Assembly: GCA_963070105.1 (NCBI GenBank)
Contig: OY718807.1
Coordinates: forward strand, 806,001 to 870,000
DNA length: 64,000 nucleotides
Source: Litomosoides sigmodontis
Taxonomy: Eukaryota > Nematoda > Chromadorea > Rhabditida > Onchocercidae
Reading direction: 5' to 3'
This document shows positions 1 to 12,302 of this stretch, in pieces. The position numbers were made by a program, and so were the translations under genes. Under the pieces are notes generated by a model. The model saw only the letters and a list, made by a program, of their open reading frames with translations. It did no database searches and was not told the DNA's origin. Every line of letters starts with the position of its first letter. Positions within the stretch are counted from its first letter, which is position 1.

Positions 1-172
1 AGAAACTGAGGACACATGTGTTTCGAATTGACAAACTTTGCTATGAATAATTTGCTTGTACACATCCCAATATGAATAAACTGTGTTTTATTTCAGAAGT
101 TTTGTCAGTTCACCAAATATTAATTAACATTACATTTTGCCATGAAGACAGCATATTAAACAAACAAATGAA

Positions 173-3100
173 TTAATGCTTCGTAAATACACGTTGTCGA
201 AAAGTTACATCTTCATAGCAATCCTTTTCAACATACGTCTTCTCATCATTCTTTACCGTTCTTAACTTTTCGTAGACAAGTAATCGTCTGTAAAATTCCA
301 TTACAAATTGTCATACGCCTAGACATTTCGACACCAAAAAACAAAGTTAGAAAGAATGAGAAGATTAAATTGGCTTCTGAATCACGTGCAATAATAATTT
401 AACCTCGAATATCTCCGCGATAGTGGCTGATCACAGTTATAAATCAACTTCATCGCATCATGCTTTGGCAAAATTGCTTCGGAATATCTAAAAAGCAGCA
501 AATTTTCAAGGATGATTCTTCGTTTAGTGTGAGATACATTTCTTGCCATGTATATTACGATGGCACTACCAGTAGTAATATTTTGCAGATGTAAAATTGA
601 GTTATCATCATTGGATAACCCATCAGTAATTCATGTCATATACTCCGAAGCAGCCAACCTCTGGTTAACGTATCAAGACTTTTGCAGTTGATAAAAATAT
701 CAATAATTCATCCAGACTTTTCAATCAAGCCTGTTGCAAAGTCTGATGTTAAATTAGAGAAAATCGAAAGTTGTTAACAGCAATGTTCCATGCATTACAT
801 TTTAAAAATACGTTACTAGCTACATGAAAAAAGGATAAGATTTTGCACGATAACAGTAAGAAGACTAACTCATCATTGAACACCGGGTACCAAAATAACA
901 GACGTCCACCAACAACAAGTAATTTGCTGGAAAGATCGATGAGATCGAGGAAAGTGGAAGAAATTGAATATTTCGCTTTTTCGGGATAATGATTCGCACT
1001 AAAAAGGTAACCAATAAAAACCACTTTATGTAGGAATAAATCAATTAGAGTTTAAGCAAATTATGCGTAATTTATCTTCCAAAAAATAGTGAAGCAGAAA
1101 TAAAACTTACTGCTGCGTTTCATTGGTTATCCACGAATCTTTCTTTTCTTTGATGCCAACCTTTTGCCCCTTCTCTCTAACTCCATAAGGTGCTAGAAAA
1201 AAAATTTCAATTAATATAAAACTTGAGCATGCATGGCCTTCATAACCAATGGTTGGTATATAAAATAAAAATAAAAGAAATAGAATTATGGCTCCAGTTC
1301 AACTGCTTGCTCTATCCGTCTACAATGAATATTTAAAAATTTATGCTTGAAATATTTGCAGATAGAAAGCAAAAATTTCTGAAAACCAAAATCACTCACT
1401 GTAAATCTATTTATTAAATAAATCGGACTTACGATCAGTGATAATTGCATCAAATACAGGACGGGTGCCAGGATGTGTGCCAGGATGCCATAATAAATGC
1501 TGGCTGGAATCTGCTATCACTAAACCCATAAAATAAGCATCAATTCCATATTGTCGAAAATTCGCAGCAACTGATTCCTTACCTGTGTTACATACGACAC
1601 CAGCACGTGACGACCTGCCTATAAAAGCAAGAAATAAAGCGATTATTAAACAACTAAAACTCTAGCTTGCTCAATCGTTTTTTTTTTAATTATAAATAAG
1701 CAAATTAATGGCTAAAAAATTTAACCATAAATAAGAGAACCACGAGAAAACAAGAAATATGCTTGGCTTATACTCTGACTTAACAAAACAGCGCTGTGTT
1801 AATTCAAAATATATCTACAGCAAAGTAGAACACTCAGAAAGATTGTAACTTGAGTAGTATATTACCGAGAGCTCTGGCAATTTGATAATTTATCTCACAG
1901 CCTAATACAGCAGCACCAAAATGTGCAGCAGCAAGCAGCAGTCCACCTGAAATTTGTCCTCAAGAATATTAAACTAATAAAAAAGAACTTAGTGAATCAT
2001 TTGAAGTTTATAGTTCCCTTTTTGTAGTCAAAGATCATCTTTTCTTTTTCTTTTTCTAACCGAACATCTTACAATCCCTACTGCCTCGATTATCAATCCT
2101 CCAATTAATATTCCTAAATTACATTTATATCTAAACGTGACTAGTTAAAGTAAATGAAACAAACCTGTTCCACAAAATGGGTCAAGGATAACAGATCCAA
2201 CATCTACTTTTGCTACATTAGCTTGAAGAAACGATAATTCTGGATCTATTGTAGTATTACCAATATAACATCGTTCAGCCAAGGAGTAGTCGTTTTTCAG
2301 ATGGCCTTGGCCACATCCTATCTATTGGATCAAATTTATATAAGGACAGAAGTATATAAATCATTAATTTACTTCATATTTTTTTATGGCTTCGTTTCAA
2401 AAATTTATTCGATCATATTCTTACGAAAGTGCTTTGAACGCTAGAATGTTCTGCTCGGTCGCTTTTAAAAACGAATTTTGAAAACAAAAGTTTATAAAGC
2501 ACCAATTTCCCAAAATGAAGCCTCTGCAGTGAATTTGAATCGTACTCTTCAATAACATAAAATGTATTGCACGGCCTATTCAATTCCACTGGTGATTCCT
2601 TAAAACCGAGCGCTCTGCCAATATCCTGAAAATATAGGTTTCAAATGACAAAAAGCCAAGAATGAGAACAAATATTTTGGAAATATTGAATCAAATAAAA
2701 ATTAAATACCGCAATAATGGCTTGAGGAGCAATACGGTTACACTTTTTTCCGATAGACCGTATGCGTATGGCGAAAGACTGGTCGGCTGAATCATACTTC
2801 TGGAATTAAAAATTCATGAAAACAAGATGGGATAAAAATACGAAAGTATTTGAGAGCTACTGTACAGAATTATTTAGACCAAAAACAACTGTACATTTAA
2901 GCTTCCAGTTTATTCATATTTTGAATCTCCCAAAATTCCACTGGAATACTTTTATAAATAAAATGGATGAAATATACTTTTATAACATGGCTTCTTCCCT
3001 CGATATGTGCGCATAATTCATCGTAATCACTGCAGCTTGCCATCCACTCTACTGCAAACTTTACAAGAACTGAGCGTGAAAGGATAAGCATCACATCGTC

Positions 3101-3441
3101 AAGAGATGGAAATTCGAACGAATAAACGTGCCGCTGAAATGGAACCCGTGGTTGAGGATGTCTATCATATAAACGATCGCCAAACATTTGTTAAGGAAGG
3201 CCCCAGCAAACCACATGGCGAAGATCAAAAAATAATCTGCCAATACTTATCTTCATCTCATTGCCGTGATCAGTGATTACCTCACCTCCTCAACTGACGT
3301 CATAATTAACAAAACTACCTGGTTACAAAGTAATGAAATGTTGTTGACACACGGAATTCCATACAAATTGCAAATACTTTCTATTTCAGCATGTCGGAAA
3401 TCAACGTGTACTTGCGAGAAGACAAAGATGAACCTTCTCAT
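173..3441 (-). CDS. TRMT11: tRNA (guanosine-N2-)-methyltransferase, TRMT11 family
   Basis: Catalytic subunit that, with TRMT112, makes N2-methylguanosine at position 10 of tRNAs (family knowledge). Eleven exons on the minus strand: 3319-3441, 2978-3133, 2710-2799, 2503-2625, 2165-2321, 1866-1946, 1433-1618, 1111-1192, 870-998, 404-487, 173-287. They join in phase to 1326 nt, 441 aa, close to the human length. Residues 1-165 form the THUMP-like N-terminus (DFRHAEIESI near the start). The Rossmann SAM site DPFCGTGG is near residue 211, and the catalytic DPPYG motif is at 305-309, split by the 1433/1192 intron. The C-terminus aligns with the family's conserved NC-rich tail. Exon 4 uses a weak GTGCTT donor, chosen because it restores the GKLIGCGQ block. 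The ATG at 3441 lies 5 nt after a TTTTCAG acceptor, so the mRNA is probably trans-spliced. Function is confident; individual donors in exons 1 and 4 are less so. Confidence 0.9.
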
Positions 3442-3719
3442 GGATTCTGAAAATGAGTCTACTAGAAAATCGCAGTTTCTTATAATGGAATCAAATTAGG
3501 CTTTCTATCTTATCCACTATGATTCCTCGATGCACGTAACAATTTACCGAACGCATAACCACTAACGAAACTCTGATCTACAAATATTACGTGGCCCTAG
3601 CTTGGAGCATGTTGAAAATAAAGTATGTCACAACTGAATGTTTCTGATTTGTTAAATTTATCATCGCTACAATCTTTAAAAGTCATTGGTATGCAATAGA
3701 ATCTTTAAATGATTTAAAT

Positions 3720-4055
3720 CTATTTAAGAGGTTGGAAATAATTAAGCATAGAAAATGAGGCGATAAAACAGTCAGCTATATCTGGCAAGGTCAAACGGAA
3801 GAAAAGAGCCACCGACAATCCACCATAGCAAATGTTCCCAAAGAGAATAAGGAAGGGGTCAACTTCCTTATCGCAAATTTTATTCAATTCTGAAACAGAA
3901 CTGCTTGCTAACTTCACCGCTTTTCTCGTTGCTAGTGGTACGCAACTTCCTGTCAAAGTTCCTAAAATTGTCTTAGGCGCAACTAAATAGATTAAGCGAT
4001 GTGTGGGAGGCACTGACCTTGTCACTGATATGATAGCCAATGTGATTGGCCACAA
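3720..4055 (-). CDS. Doubtful small ORF, 111 aa, hydrophobic C-terminal half
   Basis: An uninterrupted 111-codon minus-strand ORF in AT-rich DNA, where stops are frequent. The protein is mixed polar and hydrophobic. A Lys/Ser-rich middle (near residues 45-65) is followed by a hydrophobic stretch (about residues 68-105) that could be one or two membrane segments. I do not recognise a family. It contains internal TTTTAG and TTTCAG sites, so part of it could be an exon of a spliced gene read in another frame. It lies about 280 nt upstream of the TRMT11 start on the same strand and could be 5' leader sequence. Weakly supported; listed because it is longer and less repetitive than the chance ORFs around it. 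Confidence 0.2.
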   Translation of the reverse strand: MWPITLAIISVTRSVPPTHRLIYLVAPKTILGTLTGSCVPLATRKAVKLASSSVSELNKICDKEVDPFLILFGNICYGGLSVALFFRLTLPDIADCFIASFSMLNYFQPLK

Positions 4056-4459
4056 TCCACTCTGACCAGTGCACGCTCATCATGCGGTGCATGCCTGACC
4101 TTTTTCTTCCTTGTCATTCGCATATTTCTGCGTAAATTATAAATAAATTATTATCGAAAGGAATCGTTGAATATTTTCCAACAATAATTACTATAAATCA
4201 TTGATTTTCTGTGAAATAAATTAATAAGCAATTTTGCAGAAATTATCAGTTTTTTTTTCATTTCTCTACGAACACATAAACTATCCGTTCGTTGCTAATT
4301 TGATAAATAACTTGGATATTTGTAAAATTCATTTATATTCAATGAATTTGTTGACTTTAAAAGGAGAAAGGAATAAAAGTTACAATCATTTAATGGATGT
4401 GAAATGAATCCTAAAATGTCTCTGATTTTTTTTACTTTTTAATTTCATAATCCATCCGA

Positions 4460-4467
4460 TCACGTGG
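4460..4467. promoter_or_regulatory. TCACGTGG E-box upstream of hexosaminidase
   Basis: CACGTG core in a TFEB/HLH-30-like context, 1.7 kb upstream of a lysosomal enzyme gene. A single site at this distance could be chance. Confidence 0.2.
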
Positions 4468-5195
4468 AAACGAATTGTTACAGATGTTCCGATGATTCAT
4501 GCTCAGAAAACTCCCGTAAACTGGTTGATTAGCTGGGTGTTAGCATCGTTGCATTCCACACATCTTCCGTTTTCCTCTTTTCTGCAAATTATTAAATTAG
4601 AAAAATATTTAAGCGTCAAATTTTGCAATATTTTTTAGGCCTTTCTTTCGATACAACGCGACTCTTCGAGCCATTAATTTCACCTTCACAACTTAAGCAA
4701 ACCTGGGCACTTATAGTCTAAATGTGAACCATTCGAGGTAATCGATGAAAATTGCCTTGCTCAATTTGCAACAAACAATGAGGAATTCATTTTCTTCATT
4801 ACTTCGACCACTGTTTTTAAATTTCATCGTTGCTGCTTTGATTAGCTCAATGAGATGTAACTAATAATTGTCTGATTACTAATGCGATATTTTGCCCTCA
4901 CTTGCCAATTTTTTGATTAACAAATTCAAAAACCCTACTCGTAAAACAAATTGCTATTAGTAATCTTATCTAAATATATTTTACTATGATTACGAGTAAA
5001 TTGATATTTATTAATACTTAGCAGTTGCGGAATTAATGATATGATTTATATGAAACATTTTAGGCATAATTTGATGAAATAAAGCAGCGGCTAGTTTAAC
5101 ATAAGCATTACTTCTCACTTGCCATCTCACTGATAACTTTCATTATTACAACGTTTGTGATTAATTAAATAAATAAATAAATAATATGTGTACGA

Positions 5196-5255
5196 ACACA
5201 CACACACACACACACAGACAGATAGACACACACGCACACGCACATATGCACAGAC
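5196..5255. repeat. CA-rich microsatellite
   Basis: Starts with a run of CA dinucleotides (5196-5215) and decays into CACG/CAGA variants. An 81-codon minus-strand ORF across it is an artefact of the repeat. Confidence 0.85.
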
Positions 5256-6189
5256 ACCCACAGACATATGAGTGTATGCGATCTGTTTAACGGCAATTTT
5301 TCTCCGCAGCGAAATAAGCTCTCTGCTTGTTACACATTCTCTTCTTTGCTCCAAAAATTTTTTTGCTTTCAAAATTTCGTTTTATTCTTTTGAGCTAATT
5401 TATTGATATTGCTTGGATGAAATTTCGTTTTAATATGGAAATGAACTGATTTTGTTTGTTTGAAATTTATTATTTTCTTAGAATTATATCATTTCATACA
5501 TAAAACACATTTCTAACTTCATTTTCACATTGCTTTTCATTGTCAGTTTGCATTTATCGATTTAAATTGAGTAATAAATGTGGAAAAAGCATTCGCTTCT
5601 CACACCTCACAATCGCTTCCAAAATAAATTATTTAGGTTTTATGGAAATTTGAAACATCGAGCTCATTAAACTGCTCAAATTTCAATGTGTGTTGTTTAC
5701 AAATATCAATGAGATATCATTTCCTTTTCTTTTCAATCAGTTTCTTTTTATCAGCAAAATCTGATGGGTGAGGATCCGCTACTATCAACCATTCCAATCC
5801 CGAAAAGTTCCCTTTCCCTCCACGAAACTCTTTTTATCTTTCAGCTTTATCCTTTCACATTAACTTTGATCTTTGCCTTTGCGGAATTTTAACATTTCGT
5901 AAATATGCAGTAGAAAGTGGCACTCTTTAAATCTCAAAGAAGAACGATTCGCTTTTCTTTACATTGCAAAATTTTGCTATATTTAATTTTAAAAAATTGA
6001 AATATCTTAATTTAATGGATTACTAAAAGCAATCGAATATAAAAAATAAATGAAAATATTGAAAAATGAATCAAAATATTTAAATTCGAATTTTCGTTGT
6101 TATATAAGAACTATTCTGAGCTTTGTGCTTTGATAAAGAGAAAATAATCCTTTTTCTGCTTTAGTGTTATTCGTTTCGGCAGTGATCAA

Positions 6190-9100
6190 ATGTGGTTGTT
6201 TATTGTTGGCGTAATATTTGGCCAACAAGAATTTGCTGAAAGCTGGCCTGATCCATACTTTCGCTCAAAAGGTGCCGTATGGCCGGAACCGCAATACGTG
6301 GCGACGGTTGGCGAACCGATGGACGTCAAGTTAGAAACGTTTACTTTCATATCAACCGTCGGACAATGTGAAATTATCGATAAAGCTATCAGTCGTTATC
6401 GTAAACGTTTGTACGGTGAAAAACAACTTAATGAATCAAAAAATGCTCAACAAAAATATGTGAAGGAGAAAAGAGAGGATGAGAAGGTAACTATTAACAT
6501 CGAAGGGAATCTTTCGAAGTTTTGAAGTTGTCGTATTGATTGATTTACTCGAAATGGCAAATTTATCAATTTGTATAAATGAATGAATAATAAGGCAGTG
6601 TATAATTGATTTTTTTTAACTACGTAAAAAATTACTGTGCGTAGTTTTTCGAACAGCAATTAATTAATTCTTTGATGAAATTTATTATTTACAGATTCTT
6701 AGCAATCTAACGATAGCAGTGAATGAGGGATGTAGCAATCGATTTCCACAGATTGGTATGGATGAAAGTTACAAGCTGAACGTCACAAGCAGTGGTGCTA
6801 TTTTGAGAGCTAATGAGGTTTTCCTTTAGCCAAAATTGAAATGAAATTGAATATTTTTGATTTGTAAACTTTTAAAAAAGGCGTGAAATTTAGGTTTGGG
6901 GCGCTTTAAGGGGAATGGAATCATTTGTGCAGCTATTTTTCGACAACAATACCAAAATACGCAAGGTGCTCATTCAGGATTATCCGCGCTTTCTGCATCG
7001 CGGAGTTCTCTTGGATACGGCCAGGTTGGTGCTGCCAGTTTTGTGATATTTGACACAGTTCAATTTGGTTTTTGAAACAACGAGTATGTGACGAGAAAAA
7101 ACTTTATAAAACAAGTAATTCAAGGTAAAAAAGCGGTTAGTTTAAGCTAGTCAACAATTCTAGTAGAATTATTCTAATTCTCATGCTTTTCATTATTTTA
7201 AAAACTTATTTTAAGTACTAAATTATTTCTTGCCAGCTTTAACATAGCAAAATAAATGGCTAAGAGGACCACTGCAATGGTACTTTTCGATTTGTTCAAG
7301 GAGAATTTAATTAATTAAAGAACGGAGGGGCAGATTACAGGCATTATTTATCAGTTGGCGTTATCAAAGCAAACATTGAGCTAATGGCGCAGAATAAATT
7401 CAACACATTTCACTGGCACATTGTTGATATCGAATCGTTCCCGTACAGATCAGAAGCCGTGCCTGAATTAATCAAAGGGGCCTATACACCGAGACATGTC
7501 TATACTTTAACACAAATTAAGGTTTTCAACTCTGAAATTTTATTCAAAAATGTCAGGAATAATGCAGCATCAATGAAAGGGAATCATCGATTTACTTTCA
7601 TTTAATGATCCTTTAAAGTGGCATTTCATAAATTTGCTCAAATTTTCACTTCATTACTTTTATGCGTTTGTGACAGTATTTCGTTGACATACGTGCCTTC
7701 ATTCTAGGCTTATGCTTTTCAATAAATTCAAAAAATTTTCAAAAAATGCGATATAGTTTTGGCTGAAATATTTATTTCTCATGCAATAATACTCCATTTT
7801 CGTAAATTAGCATCATCATTAAAGATGAAAATGTACATTCACAATAACCATTGAAGTGTTTTTTTTTTTGAAATTTAGGATATAATAAATTACGCTCGAT
7901 TACGTGGTATACGTGTGTTACCAGAATTCGACACGCCAGGACATATGAAATCATGGGGCGTCGGTGTGAAAGATCTTCTCACCAAGTGTTATCATTCAAA
8001 TGGTTCAATATATCGAAATTTTGAAAACTTATTGGATCCAACAAATTCAAATACCTGGGATGTGCTCAGTGCACTCTTTCGGGTAACGTTTTTTTTTCCA
8101 CGCAAATTCTTTTTTTATTTCATTTGCATGGATGACTGATATATTGAAATTGAATATTTCATTTGTGAATTTTTTGATCGAATTTTCAGGAAGTTTTTGA
8201 AGTGTTTCCGGAAAATTATGTCCACCTTGGTGGCGATGAGGCAGAATTCTGGTTCACGGAGTGTTGGATATCAAATCCGACTATTATCCAATTCATGAAG
8301 GTTTCGTCTTTCTCTTCTGACTGTAGCACTAAGAAGCATGGTGAAAATTTTGGTTGCCATAAAATTTGAAGTTTTAATTTGGAATATTTTTTTCAGTTAG
8401 AGAGGAGTTCTTTAAGGAATTAGCTGTTGTAATAAAGTTTGAATCAATAAATTCTGTTTCAGAAAAAGTAAATGAAATAATTTTTAAAGATTTATGGGCT
8501 TAAAGATGGTTCTAGCATTCAAGCTTGGTACTTTAGCAAATTTATTCCCCTTCTACGCTCGCTGAAATACGGAAAGGGCAAAAAATTTCTTGTTTGGCAA
8601 GTAAGTTTCCTTTTTCTGTCTGCTGGAAGAAGCACGGAAGAAACGAATTGGAAAAGCCTATCATAAGAGTGACGAATTATTAAGCACCAAAATTTATTGG
8701 ATATTTCAAATTCCACAAATATTGCACAACACTTTTTACATTTTTCTCGACAATTGTTTTGCTTCTGCTAATTAAATTTGATAATTATTAATGAGCTACC
8801 TAATTGAAAAAGGAAGCGGTAAGCGGAGCAACTTCAACATTAAATGATACGACGAGCGGCAATCTAATAGCTCAGATCTGGAAAAATATAAAAGATATCG
8901 AATATGTGACACAAATGGGATATTACGCAATCTTATCAGCCTGTTGGTACCTTGATAGTATCACGTCAACCGCTGACTGGAAGTTGTACTACAGCTGTGA
9001 CCCGCAGGTTCTTCAAGGCAACAATAGGCATTTGAAATTACACTGTTAATAGAATTGATGAGTTTTCCTAATCATAAGGGTTATGCTTAGTGAAAAAACT

Positions 9101-10020
9101 GGAAGGAGGAAGTGGTAAAAGACGAATGGGAGAAACAGTGAAATTTGAAAAATTAACTTTTTAAACAGTTTATTTGCGATTGTAAAAATATGTCATATAG
9201 CATTTTATTTCATTATTTCTTCACTTTCGCTTTTCCGCTTCTGTAATTTCAGTTATTTTGAGGATTTCAATGGCAGCGTAGAGCAAAAACACCGTGTGAT
9301 AGGTGGTGAAGCAGCGCTTTGGGGTGAATGGGTTGATGAAAGCAACGTGATATCGCGATTATGGCCACGTGCAAGCGCTGTCGCAGAACGTTTATGGAGT
9401 TCGATTGAGACGAAAAGTATTGAAAAAGCATGGCCAAGGTTGTTTCCTTTCAACTCATTTGGGAGCTTAATGACTTTCTCTTTCGTTCTCTAAATCAATT
9501 AGAAATTAAGTGTTAATTTATTTGGGAAATCTTTGCCGAAAAATATTTTTAATGCTTTTTGCTTCCATAGAGAAATTTGAAATATTAAAAAAAATTTCAA
9601 AATTTCTTCAACGCCATTTTTGACAGTTTGGCATTACAGATATCATCCATCTTACATTCATCTTAATTCCATTTTTAAATATAATAATATGACAAAAAAC
9701 TTTCTCAATGAATAAAAGCATTTGCTCCGTTTTTAAGAACGATAGCGATGAGCTGATAATGATCTATTTGAAGGGGAAGATGCGATGTTTTTTCGATGAT
9801 AAATTGATAATGATTTATAGAACGTGCCATCTTCTATCGGTGGAGATAATTAACTGCACCTGCTCCTAATGAAGTTATAAGGATGAGTTGATAATGGTTT
9901 ATCTGCAGATTGTATGAGATGCAGTGTCGGATGGTAGCACAGGGATATCCGGTGCAACCGGCTGAAGGACCGGGATACTGTGAATATGAATACAAAATTC
10001 AAGTACCTCTTTATGAGTAG
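6190..10020 (+). CDS. hex-1: Beta-hexosaminidase (GH20, HEXA/HEXB family)
   Basis: Lysosomal or secreted glycosidase removing terminal GlcNAc/GalNAc from glycoconjugates. Ten exons: 6190-6486, 6695-6817, 6894-7024, 7341-7521, 7879-8082, 8190-8300, 8490-8600, 8813-9007, 9263-9438, 9909-10020; 546 aa, ending in TAG. A short signal peptide ([10 protein letters not shown]) is followed by the GH20b domain (WPEPQYV). Catalytic-domain landmarks are [27 protein letters not shown] with the acid/base pair D328-E329, and [14 protein letters not shown]. The tail has the family's [12 protein letters not shown] pattern. Odd points: the segment after GGDE is AEFWFTECW, about three residues longer than the human GGDEV-x-F-x-CW. 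The exon 8/9 junction is ambiguous, because a GC donor at 9004 with the TTTCAG acceptor before 9253 also keeps frame and adds two residues. A probable trans-splice acceptor ends at 6182, 7 nt before the ATG. Confidence 0.9.
9752..9902 (+). repeat. Three diverged copies of a TGATAATGRTYTAT motif in the last hexosaminidase intron
   Basis: Copies at 9752-9767, 9803-9818 and 9887-9902 share TGATAATG followed by TTTAT or CTAT. The last runs into the 3' splice site. Each holds a TGATAA GATA-factor core. This may be an intronic regulatory element or remnants of a short tandem duplication. Confidence 0.4.
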
Positions 10021-11681
10021 GAGAGGGACGGAAGAACAAATGCAACTTACTTTGTCGTTACTGATTTCTCTTTCCTAATTCTCTAAGAATTAATTTTAAT
10101 TCGCTCCCTATTCGAAAACTCTTCCATACAGAAAGGAAAAAAGAAATGTGTTTTTTTTTCTTTTCGTTTTACCGCTGAATGCTTCGAAACGAAAATTACG
10201 ATTTTAATTTAAGCTTGGGAATTAATTTGATTAACTAAACTTTATTTTTTACAAAAATTTAAACTGCCAACTCATATTTTCCCATGTGAACCTTAAATTA
10301 TTGATAAACAAGCGTGTATTTGCAATTGAATTAATTAAGCCAATTTTTACTAATTTTTTTGTCAACTATTATTTTCTATATTATTTTCAAGTTGTGCAAA
10401 TTCGGTTGAACCTTTTAATCATACTACGCTAATCGCTTTCAAATGTCTGAGATTATCTATTGTTAATTTAATTAGCAATATCCGCTTGTTTTCGTAAAAT
10501 TATTAACAAACACAAGAGGTGAATTAATTAAGTTTATCGCTAATTTCGTCCAATTTATTTCTTTTATTTTTTGCCGACATTAAATAATTCAAATGAAATG
10601 CGATTTCCTCACTCCGTTTCCCACCCTACTTTCCGATGCCCACCAATTAGTTGGTGCGTGAGAAGCACTGCAAATTTCAATCAGTTCTCATTTTTAAGAA
10701 TTTTTAAATTCTCCAATTATTCAAAAAAAGCATTAAAAAAGATATATCAACAAATTTTTTAATTCTTTCACAATTGAAATTTGGAGCTTAATCGTTGACT
10801 TGTTCTTTTCACGTGCTATGACGTGTACCTTATTTTCTGATTTAAAAATGTGCGATTGACTTCTCTTACTGTGTCATTTTATTTTTCAAAAAGGAGGAAA
10901 ATGGATGAATGCTTTCTAACTAAAACGTTCCATCATCGTCATTTGCAATGTTTGGAAACAAAAAAGAACTGGAAAAAGGAAGGATTTTGCCTTTTGCAAA
11001 ATTTTGCAAAATTATTTCTCGCAAACTTTCCCTTCCCTTTTTTAAGTTTTTCAAAACTCATTTTCAGTTTCAAAATAGTTTAATCTTTCGTACAGTGTAA
11101 AGTCAAAAACGCCTTCTATTCCGTGATACTTCTTTCTTACTTTCAGGAAGAGAATGAAGAACGGTATGTTTTCCGCTTCGACGAATTTTTCATTTGTCAT
11201 TCATAGTTTGTCAAATTGTAATATTTCTGGAATTTTAAGTACATTACACAATTTCCAGTACTTTCATCTAAAAATTATCCATTTTCATTATAAAAATTTC
11301 CTGACAATCAATATCATAGCATTGTTGCCATTATTTTCATGCGGTCACAAATATTCAAAATTATAATCAACAAATTCACGGTGATGACGCCAGATGACGT
11401 ATGAAGAATTTGATGAAGTATGTTGTCATACTTCTTAATGAAAGTTGTCAAATGAATAGCGAATTGAATACGAAATTACTTAACACATTTAATTTTTTAA
11501 TTTAAATTGCATAAAATTATTGAATTAAAGAAAACAATCTGCAAATGACGATTTAATTAAGCCAATTGATTAATTTTGCTAGTCTTTCCAGTGGATAGTA
11601 CACGATGGAAAGCTAGAAAGTATTGAATAAGACGTAAATTTGAAATTAACATATATTGGTATAGTGTAAAGTACTGCACTA

Positions 11682-11712
11682 CAGTGATAAGAAACACTTA
11701 TCACAGTGATAA
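11682..11712. promoter_or_regulatory. Cluster of three TGATAA (GATA-type) sites
   Basis: CAGTGATAA at 11682-11690, TTATCAC at 11698-11704 and GTGATAA at 11706-11712, in alternating orientation. In nematodes TGATAA is the preferred site of intestinal GATA factors. This is a motif match only, and both flanking genes end rather than start nearby. Confidence 0.3.
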
Positions 11713-12266
11713 CATTCATTATAGTAATACTTGAAAAGAAAGCGTGTAACTTTTCATTTCATAAGTAATGGAAAGATTGTCAGCGATTGTGTTGACATCA
11801 TAACTGAGCAACTCATTTGAGAATTTGTGGATTGGCAGCTCTCGCTTATTCAAATAAATATTTTATCGTTTATTTAACTTTTTATCGCTTTTTTTGAAAA
11901 GAACGAATCTTCAAAAATGGCTTGCAACCAACGTAGACAATGACGTAAGGCGTGTTTAACGATTTTAAACTTCGCTTCGCATACGCACTTTGATATCTGT
12001 TTAAGTATTGCAAAATTTGCACATTTGTTTAGGGTTAATAATCAGTAAAGAAAGCAGTACTCTTAAATGCCTTATATGTTACCTTCCCTTATATCACCGG
12101 CAAACAGGAAATATAAGTAATTAAATCTGAATAGCTAAAAAATCTAAATTATTCATCATAGCAAATTAATTATTCTGTTAATAATTTAGCTTTGCAGTTA
12201 TTTTTATTGTTGCTGTAAAGCATTCGCATTGTCTTTTCTGTAATATTTGTAAGAAAAATATGAAAT

Positions 12267-12302
12267 TTTGACTCTTTCATATTTTAATATGAAAGAGTCA
12301 AA
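12267..12302. repeat. Perfect 17-bp inverted repeat with 2-nt loop
   Basis: Arms 12267-12283 and 12286-12302 (core TGACTCTTTCATATT and its complement) are perfectly complementary around a TT loop. It could be a cruciform, the end of a small foldback element, or a hairpin RNA. No flanking terminal repeats or target duplication were seen. Confidence 0.8.

Larger units (their letters stand above)
3442..6189. other. Divergent intergenic region between TRMT11 and hexosaminidase
   Basis: About 2.7 kb between two genes transcribed away from each other. It holds a CA-rich microsatellite (5196-5255), a doubtful minus-strand ORF (3720-4055) and one TCACGTGG E-box (4460-4467) about 1.7 kb before the hexosaminidase start. 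The rest is AT-rich with short homopolymer runs, and I see no other supported gene. Confidence 0.7.

Noticed and set aside
5127..5372. Val/Cys-rich minus ORF
   Set aside because: Encoded by the CA microsatellite.
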